Shown here: positions 6,488 to 10,817 of the stretch, in pieces | Position numbering within the stretch: position 1 is the stretch's first letter | Layout: each line of letters begins with the position of its first letter | NCBI GenBank assembly: GCA_029571425.1 | Contig: JAKPSR010000095.1 | Coordinates: 1 to 10,817 of the forward strand | Length of the DNA: 10,817 nucleotides | Direction of reading: 5' to 3' | Source of the DNA: Spirochaetota bacterium | Lineage (GTDB): Bacteria > Spirochaetota > Spirochaetia > Treponematales > Treponemataceae | The notes under the pieces: model-generated | What the model was told of the DNA's origin: nothing | What the model saw: the letters and a program-made list of their open reading frames with translations, nothing else | Databases searched by the model: none | Program-made: the position numbers and the translations under genes

Positions 6488-6544
6488 CCGAGGTAAACGC
6501 CTGGCTTTCTTGTAAGTTATTACTATATAAGAAATTAGCAAATA

Positions 6545-6552
6545 GGGGGGGG
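6545..6552. repeat. G8 homopolymer flanked by AATA/TATT
   Basis: A run of eight G lies between AATA and TATT in the hsp20/operon intergenic region. It is upstream of both divergent transcription units. Runs like this can change length by slippage, but at eight bases this may be incidental. Confidence 0.5.
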
Positions 6553-6567
6553 TATTCGACCCATGGT

Positions 6568-6606
6568 AATGAGTCATTGTATCCTGCTTTACTGTATCGA
6601 AATGAC
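6568..6606. promoter_or_regulatory. Cluster of palindrome and repeats, candidate activator-binding site
   Basis: AATGAGTCATT (6568-6578) is a perfect 11-base palindrome. GTCATT (6573-6578) recurs inverted as AATGAC (6601-6606), and TGTATC occurs twice in direct orientation (6578-6583 and 6593-6598), 15 bases apart. The cluster sits about 110-145 bases upstream of the predicted sigma-54 start, a typical place for enhancer-binding protein sites. Binding is inferred only. Confidence 0.35.
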
Positions 6607-6611
6607 CCAAG

Positions 6612-6644
6612 TAGCGCGCGCTCATCGTGCTAATCGGCTATAAT
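6612..6644 (+). promoter_or_regulatory. Candidate promoter and overlapping operator for the 6711-10655 operon
   Basis: A perfect TATAAT lies at 6639-6644, about 66 bases before the first start codon. No TTGACA-like -35 is at the right distance (GCGCGC at 17 bases). Where the -35 and spacer would be, an imperfect inverted repeat runs from TAGCGCG (6612-6618) to CGTGCTA (6626-6632), which could be an operator for an activator or repressor. A second weak -10, TATGAT at 6700-6705, would give a nearly leaderless message. Confidence 0.35.
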
Positions 6645-6710
6645 TGCGTCGTTCAGGGTAGTATTTCGCCCCTCACTGGTAAAAGAAGTCTAAAAAAAGT
6701 ATGATTCGGG

Positions 6711-8198
6711 GTGATGAACGCCACCTCGGAAGACATGTTGATGGAGTTTTTGCGCGATCGGACCGATCCGTTTTCCTTGCACGAGGTTCTTTCCCTTCTG
6801 GGTGAATACCCCTCGCCGCAAGCCTTGGCCGACCTCGCCGATTACCTCATCCTCAACCATTTGGGGTACGTCCTTCCCGGCTCCGGCGACGATGAGGACT
6901 TGTGGCTCAGTCGGGCTGGGGTATTCACGGGGCAGTGCTTGGTCATCGAGCCGACGAAGATGGAAACCGGCGCCGGGATATTGGTTCCTGGTTCGCGCTT
7001 TCTTCCTTCCTATAATCCTGTATTGTTGCCCAGCGAACTTCGGTTCTTTTTTAAGGGAAAGGAACTCGAACGGACGATTCTCGATTGCACCCCCGAGGAG
7101 ATGTACGGCTACTACTGGCTCTTCGGCGAGGAATTCGTTCCCCAGTACCTCTCGCTTGATTCTGAAGAAAACGAGCGCCTGTACGCCGAGGCGGATTTCG
7201 AGGACCCGGAGAGCGTGGCGATTTGGGCCGTCGACATGGAAGGTATCTACTGGGAGGGGGACTTCGCCGTGACCGGTCGCGTCCTCGCGCGAGTCACGGA
7301 CTGGGACGACGGATGCTTCGAGCTCGTTCCTCTTCCGCCTGACCAGAACGACCCTCGGTCGCGGGGCGAATGGCTCGAGGTCTTCGAGTCCTCCCTGCTG
7401 CATTCCTTCGAGATCGCCGGGCCCTCGGCCAGCATCGAGGAGCAGCTCGCCTTCGCCTACTTCCTCGGTCGGGATAGCCTTTTTGCCCCGCATGCCGCCA
7501 CCGTCGACGAATTCATCTCGTGGACGCGGAAGGTCGGGATCGAGCCCTACGGCGTCGAGACCCGGCTTTGGCGCGTCGGTGACGAGATACCCCCATTCGA
7601 GAGTTGGGGGATGAGCGTCGTCACCGCCCCGCGCTCGGCCCTCGAGATGGCCTTCCTGCACCTTGGGCTTCCCCTATCCGAGGAGGTCTTCGACTCGTAC
7701 GTGCTCGACGCCCTCTTTCGCAAGGAGTCGAACCCGATCGCCCTCTTGTCGCGGATGCTTCCTCCCTTCCTTAAAGGCGGCGCGATGTGCTCGCCGGCCA
7801 TCGAGAAAGCCGCCGAGCGGCGGATGGCGGACTTCGCCAGGGATTATAACTGGTTCGCCGACAACGAGGTCGGGCCGCTCCGCTCCCGCTACCTGACCCT
7901 GCACGCGGCCCTTTCGCGCTTCATGCTGCTGATGGAGCGGGCGAAAGTTCGGCCCTCGGAGATCCCGGATCGGGGGGCGGTCGTCCTTGGCCAGCTTCTT
8001 TCCCATACCGTCTCGGCGCTCGAGACGATCGATTTTGACGAAGAGCGGAACGAGGCGGATATCGTCTCCCTGTACGCCTCGATCGAGGGAATGGAAGATA
8101 GCTTTTTCGAGACGAAGACGGCGATACAAAATCTCTTGCCGACCCTTGGCCGCGACGGCTTTTCCGTGATACAACGTGAGGATGAGCCCGATGCATGA
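6711..8198 (+). CDS. Conserved-looking acidic protein of unknown function
   Basis: I do not recognise this protein. It has up to 495 residues, is rich in Asp and Glu, has no signal peptide or membrane segment, and should be cytoplasmic. Residues about 11-70 alternate helices with a hairpin-like GYVLPGSGDDEDLWLSRAG and could be a winged-helix or HARE-like fold (inference). A probable beta region follows with GILVPGSRFLPSYNP and LRFFFKGKELERTI. The C-terminal half, from about residue 230, looks mostly helical. The start is unclear: GTG6711 and ATG6714 lack a spaced ribosome-binding site, whereas ATG6741 has GGAAG 8 bases before it. Coding is certain from its length, GC-rich third positions and an 8-base overlap with the next gene. 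That coupling to a PtsN-like protein and transketolase suggests a role in sensing or sugar-phosphate regulation, but nothing in the sequence names it. Confidence 0.85.
   Translation: MMNATSEDMLMEFLRDRTDPFSLHEVLSLLGEYPSPQALADLADYLILNHLGYVLPGSGDDEDLWLSRAGVFTGQCLVIEPTKMETGAGILVPGSRFLPSYNPVLLPSELRFFFKGKELERTILDCTPEEMYGYYWLFGEEFVPQYLSLDSEENERLYAEADFEDPESVAIWAVDMEGIYWEGDFAVTGRVLARVTDWDDGCFELVPLPPDQNDPRSRGEWLEVFESSLLHSFEIAGPSASIEEQLAFAYFLGRDSLFAPHAATVDEFISWTRKVGIEPYGVETRLWRVGDEIPPFESWGMSVVTAPRSALEMAFLHLGLPLSEEVFDSYVLDALFRKESNPIALLSRMLPPFLKGGAMCSPAIEKAAERRMADFARDYNWFADNEVGPLRSRYLTLHAALSRFMLLMERAKVRPSEIPDRGAVVLGQLLSHTVSALETIDFDEERNEADIVSLYASIEGMEDSFFETKTAIQNLLPTLGRDGFSVIQREDEPDA
8176..8182 (+). promoter_or_regulatory. 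Ribosome-binding site that sets the ptsN start
   Basis: GTGAGGA lies inside the end of the preceding gene, 8 bases before ATG8191. The other possible starts, GTG8176 and ATG8182, overlap or touch this site and so are poorly placed. It supports an 8-base overlap between the two genes. Confidence 0.5.
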
Positions 8199-8655
8199 CG
8201 CGGACTTGGTCGCCCGGATGGTTCGGGCGGGCGGGGTGCATTACAACGTCTCGGGGAAAAGCCCGGCCGAGGTTTTCGAGGACGCCGTCGCCCGGCTCGA
8301 GTTGCCTTCGGGGGTCATTGCCGCCGATTTGGTGGCCGGGCTTCGCGAGCGCGAGAGCCTGATGACCACCTCGGTGGGGAACGGGATCGCCCTTCCGCAT
8401 CCCCGCGCTCCCGTAATCCGCGAGGAGCGGGACGAGCGCATCTACGTATGCTTTCTCGATAAGGCGGTGAACTTCGACGCGATGGACGGTAAGCCCGTCT
8501 ACGTGCTCTTCATCATCCTGTCTACCGGCGCGCAAAGCCACCTCACGGTCCTGTCGCGCCTTTCCTGGCTTTTCCAGCAGCGAGGCTTCGACGAGATCCT
8601 GCGCGGCAAGCCGGGAACCGACGAGTTAATCGACGCGATAACGCGGTATAAATAA
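8191..8655 (+). CDS. ptsN: PTS EIIA type-2 domain protein, PtsN-like
   Basis: This family carries a phosphohistidine in the phosphotransferase relay. PtsN (EIIA-Ntr) takes phosphate from NPr/HPr and regulates rather than transports; fructose-type IIA domains have the same fold. The 154-residue single-domain protein has the active-site region SVGNGIALPHPR with the phosphorylated histidine at H70. It also has the downstream HLTVLSRLSWLFQ helix, typical of PTS_EIIA_2. There is no IIB or IIC domain and no transporter nearby, which favours a regulatory PtsN-like role over sugar uptake. ATG8191 is chosen for its ribosome-binding site; an upstream GTG would add five residues. Overlap with the preceding unknown gene and an 11-base gap to transketolase indicate one operon. 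Confidence 0.9.
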   Translation: MHDADLVARMVRAGGVHYNVSGKSPAEVFEDAVARLELPSGVIAADLVAGLRERESLMTTSVGNGIALPHPRAPVIREERDERIYVCFLDKAVNFDAMDGKPVYVLFIILSTGAQSHLTVLSRLSWLFQQRGFDEILRGKPGTDELIDAITRYK

Positions 8656-8666
8656 GGAGTCAACTC

Positions 8667-10655
8667 ATGAGCAACGAACTGGACGCCGTCGCCCTCTCCG
8701 TGCGCAGCCTCTCCATGGACGCCATCCAAAAGGCAAACTCGGGACATCCCGGCCTCCCCCTCGGGGCCGCCGAGCTCGCGGCCGTCCTTTACGGCCGGAT
8801 CCTGAAGCATAACCCGGCGAACCCCGACTGGAAGGACCGTGATCGTTTCGTCCTTTCCGCCGGCCACGGGTCGATGTTTCTCTACTCGATCCTTCACCTC
8901 TCCGGCTATGGCGTCCCGCTCGAGGACGTCAAGAATTTCCGGCAGATCGGCTCGAAGTGCCCGGGGCATCCCGAGTACGGGTACACCCCCGGGGTCGAGA
9001 CCACGACCGGACCCCTCGGCCAGGGCGTGTCCATGGCCGTCGGCATGGCGATCGCGGAGACGATGCTCGCCGCGCGCTTTAACGCGCCCGGCCTCGAGGT
9101 CGTCGACCACTACACCTACGCGCTCGTCGGCGAGGGCTGCCTGATGGAGGGCGTCGCCTCCGAGGCGTCGAGCCTCGCCGGGCACCTTAAGCTCGGCAAG
9201 CTCATCGTCTTCTACGACGAGAACCGGATCTGCATCGACGGCTCGACCGACATCACCTTCAGCGAGGATATCGCGAAGCGCTACGAGGCCTACGGTTGGC
9301 AGGTCCTTCACGGGGACATGTACGACATGGCCGGGATCGAGGGACTCGTCGCAAGTGCGAAGAAGGCTGGGAAGCCCGCCCTCGTCATGCTGAAGTCCGT
9401 CATCGGCAAGGGCGCGGCCTCGGTTGCCGGCACCGCGAAGGCCCACGGCGCTCCGATCGGCGCCGAGGGGATCGCGGAGGCGAAGAAGTTGCTCGGGATT
9501 GACCCGGCCGCCCAGTTCTACGTCGCCCCCGCCGCCTACGAGTACTTCGCGAAGCGGAAGGGCGAGTTCGCCCGTTCCGAGGCCGAGTGGGACGCCCGCT
9601 TTGCCAAGTGGGCCGCCCAGTTCCCCGACCGCAAGGCGCAGTGGGACGAGGCCTTCGCCCCCGGTGGGGTGAGCGCCGCCGCCCTCGCGCGCGCCAAGCT
9701 CCCCGAGTTTAAGCCGGGCGAGAGCGTGGCGACCCGCACCGTCTCGAACGCCGCCCTCAACGCCTTCGCAGCCGAGCTCCCCAACCTCGTCGGCGGCTCG
9801 GCCGACCTCCAGGGCCCGAACGCCGTCGCGATCAAGGGCGCCGCGCCGTACACCCCTGCCGACCGCTCGGGTCGCTACCTCCACTTCGGCGTGCGCGAGT
9901 TCGGCATGGCCGCGGTCGCGAACGGCCTTCAGGTGCACGGCGGCCTCCGCGCCTTCTGCGCGACCTTCCTGATCTTCTCCGATTACCTGCGCCCGGCCCT
10001 CCGGCTCTCCGCGCTGATGAAGCAGCCGGTGATCTACGTCCTTACCCACGACTCGATCTACCTCGGCGAGGACGGCCCGACGCACCAGCCTGTCGAGACG
10101 ATCGCCGCGCTCCGCGCGATCCCGAACGTCCTCGTGCTCAGGCCCGCCGACCCCGAGGAGACGGTGATCGCCTGGCGCATGGCGCTCGCCCGCGCCGACG
10201 GCCCGACGTGCCTCGCGCTGACCCGGCAGAACGTGCCCGTCCTCGAGAAGGACGACCCGGACTGGCGGCACACGATGGAGTGCGGGGCCTACGTCGTCAG
10301 CAAGGGCGCGGACGTCCCGGACGTCACCGTCCTCGCGACCGGCTCGGAGGTTTCGCTGGCCCTCGAGGCCGCGAAGCTCGCCGGCGGGAAGAAGGTGCGC
10401 GTCGTGTCCGTCGTCTCGAAGGAGCTCTTCGAGGCGCAGCCCGCGAAGATCCGCGAGGCGATAGTCGGCGGCCCGAAGGGTTCCGTTCGCGTCGTGACCG
10501 TCGAGGCGGGAATTCGAATGGGTTGGGAAGGATGGGTCGCCGATCCGGCCGACTGCCTCTCGATCGAGCGCTTCGGCGAGTCCGGCCCGGCGAACAAGGT
10601 CGCCGAGCACCTCGGCCTCACGGCCAAGCGCCTCGCCGAGATCATCTCGCGCTAG
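8667..10655 (+). CDS. tkt: Transketolase
   Basis: Transketolase moves two-carbon ketol units between sugar phosphates in the non-oxidative pentose phosphate pathway, using thiamine diphosphate. The 662-residue protein has the whole family layout. It has SGHPGLPLG (H27), the cofactor motif GEGCLMEG, with LIVFYDEN downstream, and VREFGM with the catalytic glutamate E411. THDSIYLGEDGPTHQPVE and a C-terminal domain (about 530-662) follow. One oddity is Glu156 in GEG where most transketolases have GDG; that Asp helps to bind the divalent metal. Start ATG8667 has TAAGGAG 7 bases upstream, overlapping the ptsN stop. It is the last gene of its operon. A terminator follows at 10695-10725, inside the convergent gene, and the TAG stop shares CTAG with that gene's stop. 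Confidence 0.98.
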   Translation: MSNELDAVALSVRSLSMDAIQKANSGHPGLPLGAAELAAVLYGRILKHNPANPDWKDRDRFVLSAGHGSMFLYSILHLSGYGVPLEDVKNFRQIGSKCPGHPEYGYTPGVETTTGPLGQGVSMAVGMAIAETMLAARFNAPGLEVVDHYTYALVGEGCLMEGVASEASSLAGHLKLGKLIVFYDENRICIDGSTDITFSEDIAKRYEAYGWQVLHGDMYDMAGIEGLVASAKKAGKPALVMLKSVIGKGAASVAGTAKAHGAPIGAEGIAEAKKLLGIDPAAQFYVAPAAYEYFAKRKGEFARSEAEWDARFAKWAAQFPDRKAQWDEAFAPGGVSAAALARAKLPEFKPGESVATRTVSNAALNAFAAELPNLVGGSADLQGPNAVAIKGAAPYTPADRSGRYLHFGVREFGMAAVANGLQVHGGLRAFCATFLIFSDYLRPALRLSALMKQPVIYVLTHDSIYLGEDGPTHQPVETIAALRAIPNVLVLRPADPEETVIAWRMALARADGPTCLALTRQNVPVLEKDDPDWRHTMECGAYVVSKGADVPDVTVLATGSEVSLALEAAKLAGGKKVRVVSVVSKELFEAQPAKIREAIVGGPKGSVRVVTVEAGIRMGWEGWVADPADCLSIERFGESGPANKVAEHLGLTAKRLAEIISR

Positions 10656-10817
10656 AGGTTCTCGGCGCTAATGCGCAGTTCGTTGATTAGGTACAGGACC
10701 TCGCGCTTCGCGAGGTCCTTTTTTTCGGAGTAGTCTTCCTCGTCGAACTCGAGCAGGCGGTAGAGCGCGGAGCGCACCTCGTCGAGGCGGTCGTTGAGCC
10801 GGCCCATCTCGTGGGAG
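10652..10817 (-). CDS. 3' end of an unknown protein (partial)
   Basis: The last 54 codons of a gene entering from the right read SHEMGRLNDRLDEVRSALYR, then LLEFDEEDYSEKKDLAKREV, then LYLINELRISAENL and TAG (10654-10652). I do not recognise the family. The segment is charged and probably helical, with leucines spaced as in a coiled coil or helical bundle. Codon use (nearly all third positions G or C) matches the neighbours, so it is very likely coding. An internal ATG at 10807 could be the start of a 51-residue protein, but a longer protein beginning outside the window is more likely. Its stop overlaps that of transketolase in a shared CTAG. Confidence 0.7.
   Translation of the reverse strand, partial: SHEMGRLNDRLDEVRSALYRLLEFDEEDYSEKKDLAKREVLYLINELRISAENL
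10695..10725 (+). terminator. Rho-independent terminator of the transketolase operon, inside the convergent gene
   Basis: AGGACCTCGCG (10695-10705) and CGCGAGGTCCT (10709-10719) form a perfect 11-base-pair stem with a CTT loop, followed by a run of T to 10725. It lies 40 bases after the transketolase stop. The same bases encode the SEKKDLAKREVL segment of the minus-strand gene, so the terminator is embedded in coding sequence. Confidence 0.9.

Noticed and set aside
6362..6625. N-terminal extension of Hsp20, starting at 6625 or ATG6385
   Set aside because: The extension has no family similarity. It would read through the inverted repeats and the sigma-54 promoter, and GGAGGT places the start at 6361.
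6611..6633. CIRCE/HrcA operator
   Set aside because: GTGCTAA and TAGC halves are present, but the left arm is degenerate and the spacer is 5 rather than 9 bases. It also lies far from hsp20.
8499..10610. Long open frame on the minus strand opposite transketolase (also 1146-2327 and 2364-3287 opposite ppk1)
   Set aside because: These are by-products of GC-rich codon bias on the opposite strand. Their compositions are abnormal, and the plus-strand genes are unambiguous.
1..10817. Mobile elements, CRISPR arrays, tRNA or rRNA genes, defence or biosynthetic clusters
   Set aside because: No transposase, spaced repeats, cloverleaf or relevant protein families were seen. The gene content is housekeeping.

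Overview
This is an ordinary housekeeping stretch of a GC-rich bacterial chromosome. The gene set fits a high-GC spirochaete: a Soj/Spo0J-type parA-parB pair, an unknown 495-codon protein coupled to a PtsN-like IIA protein, and a ppx-ppk1 pair. The lineage call is an inference and no more than moderate. I see no phage, transposon, CRISPR array, tRNA or rRNA.

Layout. (1) Positions 1-3407, plus strand: the 3' part of an exopolyphosphatase/GppA-type gene with an in-frame TAG at 35-37, followed 10 bases later by polyphosphate kinase ppk1. Together they make and break polyphosphate. (2) Positions 3404-5849, minus strand: a queuosine-precursor transporter (yhhQ), then parA and parB, which overlap by 8 bases. 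ppk1 and parB converge, and their two TAG stops share one CTAG. (3) Positions 5921-6361, minus strand: an Hsp20 small heat-shock protein, separated from yhhQ by a strong stem-loop. (4) Positions 6362-6710: a 349-base intergenic region, AT-rich in part and dense in signals. It holds a near-consensus sigma-54 promoter for hsp20, several inverted repeats in the hsp20 leader, a small hairpin that encloses the hsp20 ribosome-binding site and start codon, a G8 tract, candidate activator sites, and a TATAAT for the genes to the right. (5) Positions 6711-10655, plus strand: a tight three-gene operon of an unknown acidic protein, a PTS IIA (PtsN-like) protein and transketolase. (6) Positions 10652-10817, minus strand: the 3' end of an unknown protein. 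It converges on transketolase with another shared CTAG, and the transketolase terminator lies inside it.

The part most worth a second look is the hsp20 control region. It combines a predicted sigma-54 promoter, upstream palindromes at enhancer distance, mutually exclusive leader hairpins and a thermometer-like hairpin, which suggests layered control. The operon transcribed away from it encodes a PtsN-like protein, a family historically linked to sigma-54 physiology, but any functional connection here is speculation. I find no convincing wholly new multi-gene system in the window.
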